A stretch of 64,000 nucleotides of DNA from Rhodopseudomonas palustris (GTDB lineage: Bacteria > Pseudomonadota > Alphaproteobacteria > Rhizobiales > Xanthobacteraceae): assembly GCF_003031265.1 (NCBI RefSeq), contig NZ_CP019966.1, positions 4,650,001 through 4,714,000 on the forward strand, read 5' to 3'. Of this stretch, positions 47,742 to 59,572 are shown piece by piece. The notes under the pieces were generated by a model that saw nothing but the letters and a program-made list of their open reading frames with translations, was not told where the DNA came from and did not search any database. The position numbers were made by a program, and so were the translations under genes. Within the stretch, counting starts at the first letter, position 1; each line of letters opens with the position of its first letter.

Positions 47742-48430
47742 AGGTCGCACAGGACTGGCTGATCGCAGCGGTGCTGCTCGACATGGACGGCACGCTGGTC
47801 GATACCGAACGCGTGTATCTGGAAAGCCTGACCGAGGTGCTGAACGCGTTCGGGCTGCCGGATGCGACAAAGACCTGCGAGTCGATGGTCGGGCTGCCCG
47901 GACCGGAGTGCCAGGCGCTGCTAATCGCGCGCTACGGCGAGACGCTGCCGCTGTCCGACATCAACCGGGCCTTCGTCGCAAAGCGCGACGCCCGGTTCGC
48001 CAAAGGCCTGCCGGTGAAGCCCGGAACCTGCGAACTGCTCGATGCGCTGGATGATGCCCGCTGTCCGGTCGCGGTGGTGACGTCGTCATCGCGCAAGACG
48101 GCCGACATGCACCTGACGCTCGCCGGCATCCGCGCGCGGTTTGGCACGATCCTCACGCGGGACGATGTCGCCCACGGCAAACCGGCACCGGATCTGTATC
48201 TGCTCGCCGCCGACCGGCTCGGCGTGCCGCCGGCGCATTGCGTCGCGGTGGAAGATTCCAGCGTCGGGGTCGCCTCAGCGTTCACGGCCGGCGCCATCAC
48301 CCTGATGGTGCCGGACCTGCTGCAGCCCGACGCCTCCACCCGCGGCAAATGCGCCGCGGTGCTGCCGGACTTGCACGGCGTGCTGGATGTCCTGCAGACC
48401 CGCGGACGATTTGCGCCGGTGCCAGCCTGA
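47738..48430 (+). CDS. HAD-superfamily hydrolase (beta-phosphoglucomutase-like)
   Basis: A 230-residue haloacid-dehalogenase phosphatase or phosphomutase. Motif I is LLDMDGTLVDTE (nucleophile Asp15, acid Asp17), motif II VVTSSS, motif III Lys in HGKPAPDLYLLAA and motif IV VEDSSVGV. The cap is inserted after motif I. The GTG at 47738 is used because it overlaps the CWC stop (GTGA) and puts motif I close to the N-terminus. The substrate, perhaps a sugar phosphate, is unknown. Confidence 0.9.
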   Translation: MKVAQDWLIAAVLLDMDGTLVDTERVYLESLTEVLNAFGLPDATKTCESMVGLPGPECQALLIARYGETLPLSDINRAFVAKRDARFAKGLPVKPGTCELLDALDDARCPVAVVTSSSRKTADMHLTLAGIRARFGTILTRDDVAHGKPAPDLYLLAADRLGVPPAHCVAVEDSSVGVASAFTAGAITLMVPDLLQPDASTRGKCAAVLPDLHGVLDVLQTRGRFAPVPA

Positions 48431-48475
48431 TCAGCAGGCTGAGCGGAAGATCTTATGTCGTCATGATCTCTCAAC

Positions 48476-48559
48476 GTCATTGCGAGGCGGCGATAGCCGA
48501 CGAAGCAATCCAGGAGCTTCGTGCACGGAGCTGGATTGCTTCGCTTCGCTCGCAATGAC
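48476..48559. repeat. Dispersed palindromic repeat, family B copy 2
   Basis: GTCATTGCGAGGCGGCGATAGCCGACGAAGCAATCC paired with GGATTGCTTCGCTTCGCTCGCAATGAC. It lies between convergent HAD and SDR genes. Confidence 0.9.
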
Positions 48560-48603
48560 GGAAGACATCGAGAGGCCTTCGGCGCTTCGACGGAGCGTAA
48601 TCG

Positions 48604-49602
48604 TTACGGCAGTCCGCCGCCGCCCATCGCGCCATAGACCTGGCCGGTCGCGTAGCTGGCATCGCTGGCGGCGAGCTGGACGTAGATCGAGCCGAGCTCG
48701 GCCGGCTGGCCGGGGCGCCCCATCGGCGCCATGCTGCCGAACTTCTCAAGCTTCTCCATCGTCGCACCACCCGAGACCTGCAGCGGCGTCCAGATCGGGC
48801 CTGGCGCCACCGCGTTGACGCGGATGCCCTTGGGGGCGAGCTGCTTGGCGAGCGAACGGACGTAGTTGGTGGTCGCGGCCTTGGTCTGGGCGTAGTCGTA
48901 CAGATCCGGCGACGGGTCGGCCGCCTGCTCCGACGAGGTGCCGATGATGCACGAGCCCGGCTTCAGGTGCGGCAGCGCCGCCTTGATGATCCAGAACGGC
49001 GCGTAGATGTTGGTCTTCATCGTGGCGTCGAAATCCTCGGAGCTGACGTCGAGGATCGACGCGCGGGTCTGCTGCCGGGCGGCATTGTTGACCACAATAT
49101 CGAGGCCGCCGAGGCTCTCCACCGCACGCTCGACCAGTTGGTTGCAAAACTGCTCGTCGCGCAGATCGCCCGGGATCGCCACGCCATTGCGGCCCGCGTC
49201 CTTGATCAGCTTGATCACCTCCTGCGCGTCCTCCTCTTCGGCCGGCAGATAGTTGATCGCAACGTCGGCGCCTTCACGCGCGAACGCGATGGCGGCGGCG
49301 CGGCCCATGCCGCTGTCGCCGCCGGTGATCAGCGCTTTACGGCCGGTGAGCCGGCCCGAGCCCTTGTAGCTCTGCTCACCGTGGTCAGGTCGCGGATTCA
49401 TCTTCGACGCCAATCCCGGCCATGGCTGCGATTGCCGCTCGAACGGCGGCTTCGGATACTTCGAGGTCGGGTCCTGCAGCGGAGCGGCGTCGGTCATGGT
49501 CTGAGCATCCTTGGCAAATGCCGGCGCGGCTGCGGCCGCGACGCCGAGCATGCCGGCACCCGCTCCGCCGACGACACCTCTGCGGGAGATCGTATTGGTC
49601 AT
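48604..49602 (-). CDS. Short-chain dehydrogenase/reductase with Tat signal
   Basis: A 332-residue SDR. The N-terminus MTNTISRRGVVGGAGAGMLGVAAAAAPAFAK looks like a twin-arginine signal, which would send a folded NAD(P) enzyme to the periplasm. The Rossmann motif is ITGGDSGMGRAAA, the catalytic Ser lies in IIGTSSEQAAD and the Tyr/Lys pair is YAQTK. It resembles YhdF/YdaD-type general-stress oxidoreductases. Substrate and true location need testing. It is followed upstream by a DUF4142 gene on the same strand. Confidence 0.92.
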   Translation of the reverse strand: MTNTISRRGVVGGAGAGMLGVAAAAAPAFAKDAQTMTDAAPLQDPTSKYPKPPFERQSQPWPGLASKMNPRPDHGEQSYKGSGRLTGRKALITGGDSGMGRAAAIAFAREGADVAINYLPAEEEDAQEVIKLIKDAGRNGVAIPGDLRDEQFCNQLVERAVESLGGLDIVVNNAARQQTRASILDVSSEDFDATMKTNIYAPFWIIKAALPHLKPGSCIIGTSSEQAADPSPDLYDYAQTKAATTNYVRSLAKQLAPKGIRVNAVAPGPIWTPLQVSGGATMEKLEKFGSMAPMGRPGQPAELGSIYVQLAASDASYATGQVYGAMGGGGLP

Positions 49603-49668
49603 GGCTGTGATCCTGTGGATGTCAGCGGCAACAGCCGCCTGACGCGATCGTTCCGGGCCGAAGGCCGG

Positions 49669-50226
49669 TTACTCGGCCGCCTTCAGCTGCGTCTGTACGG
49701 CGCGCGCGAGCGCCAGATGCTGGCGCAGGATCGGCAGCGTCTCGGATGCGAAGCGGCTGGCACCTTCGCTGCCGCGATCGGCGGCTTGGGAAAACTTCTC
49801 GATGTCCTTGCTGTGATCCTCGATCTGCGCCGCGAGGAACTTGCGGTCGAACTGATCGCCGGCGAGGCCCTTCAGTTCGGCGCGGGTACGTTCGCCCTCA
49901 TCGCCCACGCCGTCCGGCAACTGCGCCTGAACGTCGTTGGCGAGCGCGGCGAGCCGGCTCTCGATCGCAACGTGATCGTTCACCATCAGCCGCGCGAACG
50001 CTTTCAGGGCCGGGTCGACGGCGCGCTTCTCAGCCAACAGACAGAGCTGAATCTCGGCCTGATTGTCTTCGGCCGCGAACGCCAGGAACTGCTTGTCGGC
50101 GTCGCTGAGCGGCTGCGGGTCGGCCCGTAAAGCCGCATGATGCGGCGGGTTCGCCGGCTGCGCCGCGGCAGGCCATGCCGCAACGGCGAGGAACGCGAGC
50201 GCGGCGAACACCGGAACGAAATTCAT
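49669..50226 (-). CDS. DUF4142 exported protein
   Basis: A 185-residue protein with signal peptide (MNFVPVFAALAFLAVAAWPAAAQ) and the DUF4142 ferritin-like helical body: DKQFLAFAAEDNQAEIQLCLLAEKRAVDPALKAFARLMVNDHVAIESRL. Members are periplasmic, of unknown role, and often in stress loci. It lies 66 bases upstream of the Tat-exported SDR gene, whose transcript it may share, suggesting a joint periplasmic stress function; this is inference. Confidence 0.92.
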   Translation of the reverse strand: MNFVPVFAALAFLAVAAWPAAAQPANPPHHAALRADPQPLSDADKQFLAFAAEDNQAEIQLCLLAEKRAVDPALKAFARLMVNDHVAIESRLAALANDVQAQLPDGVGDEGERTRAELKGLAGDQFDRKFLAAQIEDHSKDIEKFSQAADRGSEGASRFASETLPILRQHLALARAVQTQLKAAE

Positions 50227-50292
50227 CGGGCAGCTCCGTGGAGAGGTGGGCGGCGAACCGCCCCCTCAACCGCCGACTCGACGTCCCGTTCC

Positions 50293-50964
50293 TCAGCGCT
50301 GGGTGCGAGACGCGCTGACTTTCGCCGCGCGCCGCGGCCCGCTCGCACGCGCCGGCAAGGCTGCCGCCACCAGCTTGGCTGCCGCCGCGCCCGCGGTCTC
50401 CATGTAGCTCGCATCCCGATGCAGCAGCACCACCGCGAACGCCCCATCGAGCAGCAGTAGCATCTGCCGGGCAAGTTCCTCAGGCGTGGCGATGCCGGCC
50501 TCAGCGAAGATCTCGCACAGCCAGCGCTCGAACTTCTTCTTGTGCGCGGCGCCGATCTTGATCGCCGGATGGCCGGGCAAATTGGCGAGCTCGGCCGAGG
50601 TGCGCAGGAAACCGCAGCCTTTCCATTTCGGATGCCGCGCAGCCCGCGCAAGATTGCGGAAGATGCCTTCGACCTTGGCGGGCAGCGCGCCCGGCGTCTC
50701 CTCGAACCATTGCCGGAACAGCGCCAGGTTCGGCTGATCGCGGCCTTCGAGATACGCCGCGACGAGATCGTCCTTGCTGCGGAAGTGATAATACAGCGTC
50801 CGCTTGGTGACGCCGGCCTTTTCCGCCACCGCGTCGACGCCGACGGCGCGGATGCCTTCGGCATAAAACAGCTTGGCGGCTGCGGCGACGATGCGCTCTC
50901 GCGTGGTATTGCCCTCGCGGGACTTCGGAGCTGCTGCTGACATTCGGACGGTCATCTCGCCCAT
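50293..50964 (-). CDS. TetR/AcrR-family regulator
   Basis: A 223-residue repressor-type protein with the N-terminal HTH (TRERIVAAAAKLFYAEGIRAVGVDAVAEKAGVTKRTLYYHFRSKDDLVAAYLEGRD) and a ligand-binding helical domain. The start is uncertain among ATGs at 50964, 50955 and 50943, all weakly sited. The C-terminus is Ala/Arg rich. It is divergent from the crotonase gene at 51036, with an operator-like site at 50966-50985 between them, so it probably controls both. Confidence 0.9.
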   Translation of the reverse strand: MGEMTVRMSAAAPKSREGNTTRERIVAAAAKLFYAEGIRAVGVDAVAEKAGVTKRTLYYHFRSKDDLVAAYLEGRDQPNLALFRQWFEETPGALPAKVEGIFRNLARAARHPKWKGCGFLRTSAELANLPGHPAIKIGAAHKKKFERWLCEIFAEAGIATPEELARQMLLLLDGAFAVVLLHRDASYMETAGAAAAKLVAAALPARASGPRRAAKVSASRTQR

Positions 50965-50965
50965 G

Positions 50966-50985
50966 TATACCGACCAGTGAATATA
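50966..50985. promoter_or_regulatory. Likely TetR operator
   Basis: TATACCGACCAGTGAATATA is an imperfect palindrome. Its left half matches the TATACCGACCGGTCGGTATA pattern seen for many alphaproteobacterial TetR regulators. The flanking TGTATA-N12-TATACA arms (50964-50987) are perfect. It overlaps the regulator's first possible start and lies about 50 bases before the crotonase ATG. Confidence 0.6.
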
Positions 50986-51035
50986 CACAATGCGATGCCC
51001 GCGGTAGCCATCGGGTGACCGATGGAGGCCACGAC

Positions 51036-51827
51036 ATGACCGAGCTGATCCCGATCGAGCTGCGCGACGGCGTCGCGCTCTTAACGCTGAACCGCCCCGA
51101 CAAGCTGAACGCGCTGAACTACGCACTGATCGACCGGCTGATGCGGCGGTTGGACGCGATCGAAGTAGATGACGCGATCCGCGCCGTGATCCTCACCGGC
51201 GCAGGCGAGCGGGCGTTCTCGGCCGGCGCCGACATCGCCGAGTTCTCCGGCAGCGTCGCGCGCGGCGCCGACCACGCGGTGCGCGACTTCGTCCGCCGCG
51301 GCCAGACCATGACGGCTCGGCTAGAGAGCTTTCCCAAGCCGGTGATCGCAGCGGTGAAGGGCCTTGCTTATGGCGGCGGCTGCGAGATCACCGAGGCGGT
51401 GCATCTGGCGGTGGCGAGCGAGCGCGCCCGCTTCGCCAAGCCGGAGATCAAGCTGGCGATGCCGCCGACCTTCGGCGGCACCCAGCGGCTACCTCGCCTC
51501 GCCGGCCGCAAGCGAGCGCTGGAATTACTGCTGACCGGCGAGCCGTTTTCACCCGCGCATGCGCTGGCGATCGGCCTGGTCAATCGCGTGGTGCCGCATG
51601 GCGAGTTGCTGAACGCGGCGGATGCGCTGGCCCGGCAGATCATCCGGCATCCAGCCGGCGCAGTCGCGGCAGTGATCACCGCGGCGACCCGCGGGCTGAA
51701 CCTGTCGATCGACGAGGGCCTGTTAGTCGAACGCGCCCAGTTTGCCGCGCTGGTCGGACGCGAAGAGCTGTCGCGCGGCCTCGCCGACTGGCAGACTCGG
51801 CCGCGCGCCGCGGTTCAGACCGGATAG
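51036..51827 (+). CDS. Enoyl-CoA hydratase
   Basis: A 263-residue crotonase-fold enzyme that hydrates trans-2-enoyl-CoA. Both hydratase glutamates are present, in GGGCEIT and KPEIKLAMP, and the oxyanion hole in FSAGADIAEFS and AYGGGCE. The tip is TFGGTQRLPRLAGRKRALELLLTGEPFS. ATG 51036 has GGAGG seven bases upstream. Unlike the crotonase at 32826 it keeps full catalytic residues. Its 3' end overlaps the antisense glutathione transferase by 13 bases. Confidence 0.92.
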   Translation: MTELIPIELRDGVALLTLNRPDKLNALNYALIDRLMRRLDAIEVDDAIRAVILTGAGERAFSAGADIAEFSGSVARGADHAVRDFVRRGQTMTARLESFPKPVIAAVKGLAYGGGCEITEAVHLAVASERARFAKPEIKLAMPPTFGGTQRLPRLAGRKRALELLLTGEPFSPAHALAIGLVNRVVPHGELLNAADALARQIIRHPAGAVAAVITAATRGLNLSIDEGLLVERAQFAALVGREELSRGLADWQTRPRAAVQTG

Positions 51828-52510
51828 CCAGGTGTAGCCCGGGCTAGGCCGCCGAACGCGTCCAGCAGCCGCTCGCGCCAAGCATAGACCGGGTCGTCGT
51901 TCTGCAGCAGCTGGAAGTCACTGACGACCCGAGCCCATTGGAAGCCGCCGAACACGATGTAGTCGGCGTAGTTCGGCGCGGTGCCGCCGATGAAGGCCTG
52001 CGTCTTCAGCGTCAGCCGTAGCGGATCGAGCGACTTGCGGAAGCCCTCGACCGCGCGATCGCGGGTTGCGGCGGTCTCTTCCAGCGTCCTTTTCAGCCGT
52101 GCCTCACGCGACTGCCGAAAATACACCGCGTCGTCCGGATCGAGCCGTTGGGCGATGTCGGCGACGATCAGCGGAAATAGGCCGCCGACGATCGCAAGAT
52201 CGCCCCACCAGTTCAGCATCCGCGCCATCGCCCGGCCGCCCTCGCCGCCAAACAGCGACGGCCGATCCGGATAGGTGTCTTCGAGGTAGTTGGCGATCGC
52301 CCAGGAGTCGGCGACCGTCTTGTCGCCGTCGAGCAGCACCGGCACTTTCTCGGAGCCGTACGGCGCGATCGCCGCCTTATCGGTGAAGCGCCACGGAATC
52401 GTCTCCGCCTGCAGCCCCTTGTGCGCCAGCGCCATCCGCGTCCGCCACACGAACGGCGAAAACGGCCGGCCCACATCGGCCCCGACCAGTTCAAACAGTT
52501 TGAGAGTCAT
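51815..52510 (-). CDS. Glutathione S-transferase-like protein
   Basis: A 231-residue protein with an N-terminal thioredoxin fold (LKLFELVGADVGRPFSPFVWRTRMALAHKGL), the EKVPVLLDGDKTVADSWAIANYLE glutathione site and a helical C-terminal domain. The SPF/W active-site segment resembles beta-etherase or related GSTs. The substrate is unknown. ATG 52510 is the family start. Its stop lies inside the enoyl-CoA hydratase gene by 13 bases, convergent. Confidence 0.88.
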   Translation of the reverse strand: MTLKLFELVGADVGRPFSPFVWRTRMALAHKGLQAETIPWRFTDKAAIAPYGSEKVPVLLDGDKTVADSWAIANYLEDTYPDRPSLFGGEGGRAMARMLNWWGDLAIVGGLFPLIVADIAQRLDPDDAVYFRQSREARLKRTLEETAATRDRAVEGFRKSLDPLRLTLKTQAFIGGTAPNYADYIVFGGFQWARVVSDFQLLQNDDPVYAWRERLLDAFGGLARATPGYPV

Positions 52511-52589
52511 GTCGCGCGTCCTCGGGTCTCGCGTTGGTCGTGGGCGCTCGCCGAACATTCCGGCGCCGGGCGCTCGCCACACACGTCAC

Positions 52590-52661
52590 GTCATCGCCGG
52601 ACGAGGTCCGGCGATCCATCTCTTCAAGATGATGGATGCGCGGGTCAAGCCCGCGCATGAC
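52590..52661. repeat. Palindromic repeat, family E
   Basis: Two GC hairpins in one 72-base element, GTCATCGCCGGACGAGGTCC and CGCGGGTCAAGCCCGCGCATGAC, ending in the GTCAT/ATGAC inverted ends shared with families A and B. A shorter half-element with the same logic occurs at 60381. Confidence 0.8.
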
Positions 52662-52682
52662 GGGACTGGTGATGCATCGACT

Positions 52683-52800
52683 GTCATTCCGGGGCGCCGC
52701 GTAGCGGCGAACCCGGAATCTCGACGTGCAAGGACAAAGAGGTGCTTCACAAGCTCGGGATTCCGGGTTCGCTCGCTCAGCGCGAGCGCCCCGGAATGAC
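52683..52800. repeat. Dispersed palindromic repeat, family A copy 6
   Basis: Begins GTCATTCCGGGGCGCCGCG and ends GCGCCCCGGAATGAC. It is directly followed by the alkyl sulfatase 3' end and preceded by a family E element, so two repeat families abut here. Confidence 0.9.
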
Positions 52801-52826
52801 ACTGTTATGGCAGTGTGCGCCGCCCC

Positions 52827-54812
52827 CTACTCCACCTTCGCCTTCACCGGCTCGATCACCTCGAAATTCGGCGAGAAGTCCTCGAACAAGCCGAACAGTT
52901 CGCGCAGCTTCAGCGGGTTGCCGGTGACCCAGAGGTCGCCGCTCAGCACGGCGCCGAGGAAGCCGCGCTGCTTCAGCGAGATCGCATCGAAGGTGGCGCG
53001 GTTCAGGGTGACGCTGACATCGGCGTTGTCGGACAGCTTGCCGGAGACGTGGGTCAGCGCCGAGTTCTCCAGGTTCATGGTGTAGGTTTCCTTCAGATCG
53101 GTGAAGGTCCAGTTCACCACGATGTGCTTGCCCTCGGCCTTCGCCGCATTCAGCCGCACCGCGAGGAAGTCGAACGCCAGATCGATCGACACGCCCTTGA
53201 GCAGATCGGGATTGGACGTCACCGAGTCGGTCTTGATCAGGCCGTTGCGCAGCTCCTGCGCGCCGAGCAGATAGGCGTTGCGCCAGGTCGACGCTTCGGC
53301 CTGATAGCCGAGCTGCTCCAGCGCGTCGGCGCCGAGCGCGCGGGCTTCGGTGTTGGACGGATCGGCGAACACCAGCTTGCTGGTCACCGTCGCCACCCAG
53401 CGATATTGCCCGGCCTTGTAGTCGTCGCGGGCGCGCGCCAGCACCGCGGCGGCGCCACCCATATAGTCGATCTCCTTCTTGGCCTGCTCGGCACGCGGCA
53501 GCGGATTGAGATCGGCCGGGTTGGCGTCGTACCAGCCGAGATAGGACTGATACACCGCCTTGGCGTTGTGGCTGACCGAACCGTAATAGCCGCGCGCGGC
53601 GAATTCACTCGTCAGCGACGGCGGCAGCGTCAGTCGCTCGGCGATCTCGGTCGGCGTCAGGCCGTGATTGAGCAGCCGCACGCTCTGGTCGTGGATGAAC
53701 TTGTAGACGTCGCGCTGCTTCTTCAGATAGCCGACGACGCGGTCACGGCCCCACACCGGCCAATTGTGCTGGGCGATCACCACATCGGTCTTGTCGCCGT
53801 AGCGCTCGATCGCCTCGCCGATATATTTCGACCACAGCCGGCCGTCGCGGATCGCGGCGCCGCGCAGGGTGTAGAGGTTGTGCAGCGTGTGGGTGGTGTC
53901 CTCCGCCATGTTCAACACCTTGAACTGCGGATAGTACGCGATCATCTCGGACGGCGCTTCGGATTCTGGCACCAGATGGAATTCGATCTCGACGCCGTCG
54001 ATGCTGCGGGTCTCGTAGGCCTGCTTGATCAGGTCGTTCGGCGCGATCAGCGACACCGTGCCCTTGGCCAGCGCCTTGCCGAGGCCGGCGTCGACCTGGC
54101 CGCGGTCGCCGACCGGCAGTTGGGTGCCGAACTGGAATTGCGCGCGGCGGCTCATCGCGTTGCCGGCGATGACGTTCTCAGCGACCGCATGTTCCATGAA
54201 GCCGGTCGGCGCGATCACCTTGACCTTGCCGCTGGCTGCATCGGCCTCGTCGATCAGGCCACGAGCCCCGCCGAAATGGTCGATGTGGCTGTGGGTGTAG
54301 ATCAGCGCCACCACCGGCTTCTTAGGCCGGTGCTGGTAGTACAGATCGAGCGCCGCCTTGGCGGTCTGCACCGTCAGCGTGGTGTCGGTGATGATCAGCC
54401 CGGTGTCGCCCTCGACGATGGTGACATTGGCGATGTCGAGCCCGCGGACCTGATAGACCCGGTCGGCGACCTGAAACAGGCCGCTGGCGAGATTGAGCTG
54501 CGCCTGCCGCCACAGGCTGGGATTGACCGTGGCCGAGGGCTGATCGCCCTTGAGGAAGTCATACGGCTTCAAATCCCACGCCGCCGGCGCCCCCGGCGGG
54601 CCGGGGACAACGCCGTCCGGCAATGACGCGATCAGGCCGCGCTGCGCGTCCTCGAAGTCGGCGCGGTCGGCGAGCGGCAAGGTCTTGGTGATCGCCTCGT
54701 TGGCGGCGCGGGTCGCCGGCTCGGCGTCGTTGGGTTGCGCGGCGAGCGGCGTGGCCAGCAGCGCCAGCGCCGCGGCGGTCGCTAATATCATCGACGGTAT
54801 TATTCGTGCCAT
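52827..54812 (-). CDS. Alkyl sulfatase, metallo-beta-lactamase fold (SdsA1-like)
   Basis: A 661-residue exported enzyme that hydrolyses alkyl sulfate esters with two Zn ions. The signal peptide is MARIIPSMILATAAALALLATPLAAQ. The metal motif is THSHIDH (His174, His176, Asp178, His179), and further ligands lie in MAEDTTHTLHN. Domains follow in the SdsA1 order: catalytic, dimerisation (KFIHDQSVRLLNHGLTPTEIAERL) and C-terminal SCP2-like (VVNWTFTDLKETYTMNLENSALTH). ATG 54812 has GGAG eight bases upstream. It may free sulfate and an alcohol from detergent-like compounds. Confidence 0.93.
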   Translation of the reverse strand: MARIIPSMILATAAALALLATPLAAQPNDAEPATRAANEAITKTLPLADRADFEDAQRGLIASLPDGVVPGPPGAPAAWDLKPYDFLKGDQPSATVNPSLWRQAQLNLASGLFQVADRVYQVRGLDIANVTIVEGDTGLIITDTTLTVQTAKAALDLYYQHRPKKPVVALIYTHSHIDHFGGARGLIDEADAASGKVKVIAPTGFMEHAVAENVIAGNAMSRRAQFQFGTQLPVGDRGQVDAGLGKALAKGTVSLIAPNDLIKQAYETRSIDGVEIEFHLVPESEAPSEMIAYYPQFKVLNMAEDTTHTLHNLYTLRGAAIRDGRLWSKYIGEAIERYGDKTDVVIAQHNWPVWGRDRVVGYLKKQRDVYKFIHDQSVRLLNHGLTPTEIAERLTLPPSLTSEFAARGYYGSVSHNAKAVYQSYLGWYDANPADLNPLPRAEQAKKEIDYMGGAAAVLARARDDYKAGQYRWVATVTSKLVFADPSNTEARALGADALEQLGYQAEASTWRNAYLLGAQELRNGLIKTDSVTSNPDLLKGVSIDLAFDFLAVRLNAAKAEGKHIVVNWTFTDLKETYTMNLENSALTHVSGKLSDNADVSVTLNRATFDAISLKQRGFLGAVLSGDLWVTGNPLKLRELFGLFEDFSPNFEVIEPVKAKVE

Positions 54813-55039
54813 GCTCAATCTCCGGAAGGGCACGGATCATCACCTGGTTCCCGCCGCAATGACCATTGCAATCCCGCCCGCGAAACCGAAATTTCCTCCC
54901 GCAATCTCGGCTCTCCACAGCTACGGTTTTCCCGCACTGCAAAGTATTCCGTAACGCGAATTGAACATGATCGCGCTTCACTGACACCACCAACGGCGGC
55001 GGCCCGCGGGACGCGCGGTTGGGCGGAGGGAGAGTGACG

Positions 55040-56092
55040 ATGCGTTATTCGGCCGAAGATCTGCAGGCAGCGACTCAGGCTGGCGTCATCACGCCGGCGC
55101 AGGAGGGAGCGCTCCGCGCCTTCCTGGACGCAAGGCACCCGGCGGCAGCGAGCGACGGCCCGCGCTTCGATATCGTGCATCTGCTCTGGTACGCGGGCGC
55201 GCTGATCGTGATCAGCGCCATGGGGTTGTTCTCGACCATGGCGTTCGCCGGCCTTGGCGGCGCGGCACTGACCGCCACGGCACTGATCTACGCCGTCGCG
55301 TTCTGGTGGACCGGGCACTATCTGTGGCACGTGAAGAATCTGCGCACGCCGGGCGGGCTGTGTATCGCCGTCGCGGTCGGGATGATGCCACTGGCGGTGT
55401 ATGGCGTGCAGGAGGCGTTCGGGCTGTGGTCGGAATTCGGCAAGCCCGACACCGTTCGCAGCTTCTACATCTGGGTCAAAGGCAGCTTCATCTTCATGGA
55501 GCTTGCCACCATCGCGGCGGCGCTGGTGGCGCTGGCGTTCTACCGCTTTCCATTCATCGTGTTTCTGATGGCGGTGGCGCTGTGGTTCCTGTCGATGGAC
55601 CTGGTGCCGTGGATCACCGGCACGCCGCACGGCGATTTCGAAACCGCCCGCAAGGTCTCGATCGGCTTCGGCGCCGGCATGGTGATCGCCGCGGTGCTGG
55701 TGCATCTGCGCCAGCGCAGCAGCGACTTCGCATTCTGGCTGTACCTGTTCGGCGTGATGACGTTCTGGGGCGGCATCACCGCGACCTCGAACGGGACCAA
55801 CCTGGACAAGGCGCTGTACTGCGCCATGAACGTCGTCTTCCTCGGCATCGCGGTGGTGCTGGGCCGGCGGGTGTTCGCGGTGTTCGGCGCGCTCGGGATT
55901 GCGATCTATCTCGGCGACCTTGCCGAAAAACTGTTCCGCGACTCGCTGCTGTTCCCGTTCGCGCTGTCGCTGATCGGCATCGCGATCATTGCCCTCGGGC
56001 TGTTCCTGCATCGCCGCCAGCCGGCGATCGAGGCATGGTGTGACGCGCGTCTTCCCCACGGGATGAAGCGGCTGCGGGTGGCGCCGGCATAA
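55040..56092 (+). CDS. DUF2157-like multi-span membrane protein
   Basis: A 350-residue inner-membrane protein. A soluble N-terminal head (residues 1-50, RYSAEDLQAATQAGVITPAQEGALRAFLD) resembles the DUF2157 start and is followed by eight or nine hydrophobic helices. The function is unknown. ATG 55040 has GGAGGGAGAG upstream. It is the only gene between the alkyl sulfatase and uvrB; a 61-base gap separates it from uvrB. Confidence 0.87.
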   Translation: MRYSAEDLQAATQAGVITPAQEGALRAFLDARHPAAASDGPRFDIVHLLWYAGALIVISAMGLFSTMAFAGLGGAALTATALIYAVAFWWTGHYLWHVKNLRTPGGLCIAVAVGMMPLAVYGVQEAFGLWSEFGKPDTVRSFYIWVKGSFIFMELATIAAALVALAFYRFPFIVFLMAVALWFLSMDLVPWITGTPHGDFETARKVSIGFGAGMVIAAVLVHLRQRSSDFAFWLYLFGVMTFWGGITATSNGTNLDKALYCAMNVVFLGIAVVLGRRVFAVFGALGIAIYLGDLAEKLFRDSLLFPFALSLIGIAIIALGLFLHRRQPAIEAWCDARLPHGMKRLRVAPA

Positions 56093-56152
56093 GCAGAACG
56101 CGCGCGGGCGGCCGCCCTTTATTCGCCGGGCGCTTCGCCCCATATTGCCGGC

Positions 56153-59215
<3,063 letters not shown>

Positions 59216-59239
59216 CTGGCCCCCGGTTGCAAAGCCTAA

Positions 59240-59259
59240 TTGTAGCGCTTAAGCTACAA
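59240..59259. promoter_or_regulatory. Palindromic operator of the toxin-antitoxin pair
   Basis: TTGTAGC-N6-GCTACAA is a perfect inverted repeat with a CTTAAG core, 14 bases before the toxin ATG. The position suits autorepression by the HTH antitoxin. Confidence 0.75.
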
Positions 59260-59273
59260 ATGAGGGCGGCCGG

Positions 59274-59570
59274 ATGTCGACGATCCGAAAGACGCAAGAG
59301 TTCGAGCGCTGGCTGCGAAATCTGAGAGACAGCCGGGCTCGCGTTCGAATCCTTTTGAGGCTCGATCGGCTGGAGCTAGGGAATCCTGGCGATGTCGCTC
59401 CTATTGGCGAGGGTGTCAGCGAGCTCCGCGTCCACTACGGGCCAGGTTATCGGGTTTATTTCGTTGAGCGCGGCGCAACTCTGGTCGTACTGCTCTGCGG
59501 CGGCGACAAGAGCTCTCAGGCGGCTGATATCGCCACCGCGAAGCGACTGGCAAGAGAGTTGGAGGATTGA
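59274..59570 (+). CDS. RelE/ParE-superfamily toxin (HigB/Gp49-like)
   Basis: A 98-residue toxin of the addiction-module killer type, which in relatives cuts mRNA at the ribosome. Recognised from the N-terminus STIRKTQEFERWLRNLRDSRARVRILLRLDRLELGNPGDV, the conserved GEGVSELRVHYGPGYRVYFVERG beta-sheet segment and VVLLCGGDKSSQAADIATAKRLARELE. It is the first gene of the pair, a toxin-first order typical of the HigBA/Gp49 type. The stop TGA lies two bases before the antitoxin ATG. Confidence 0.92.
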   Translation: MSTIRKTQEFERWLRNLRDSRARVRILLRLDRLELGNPGDVAPIGEGVSELRVHYGPGYRVYFVERGATLVVLLCGGDKSSQAADIATAKRLARELED

Positions 59571-59572
59571 AC

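Noticed and set aside
53200-54626. Plus-strand long frame over the alkyl sulfatase
   Set aside because: Antisense to a fully supported enzyme with metal-binding motifs; composition is His/Arg/Gly-rich and shows no domain.
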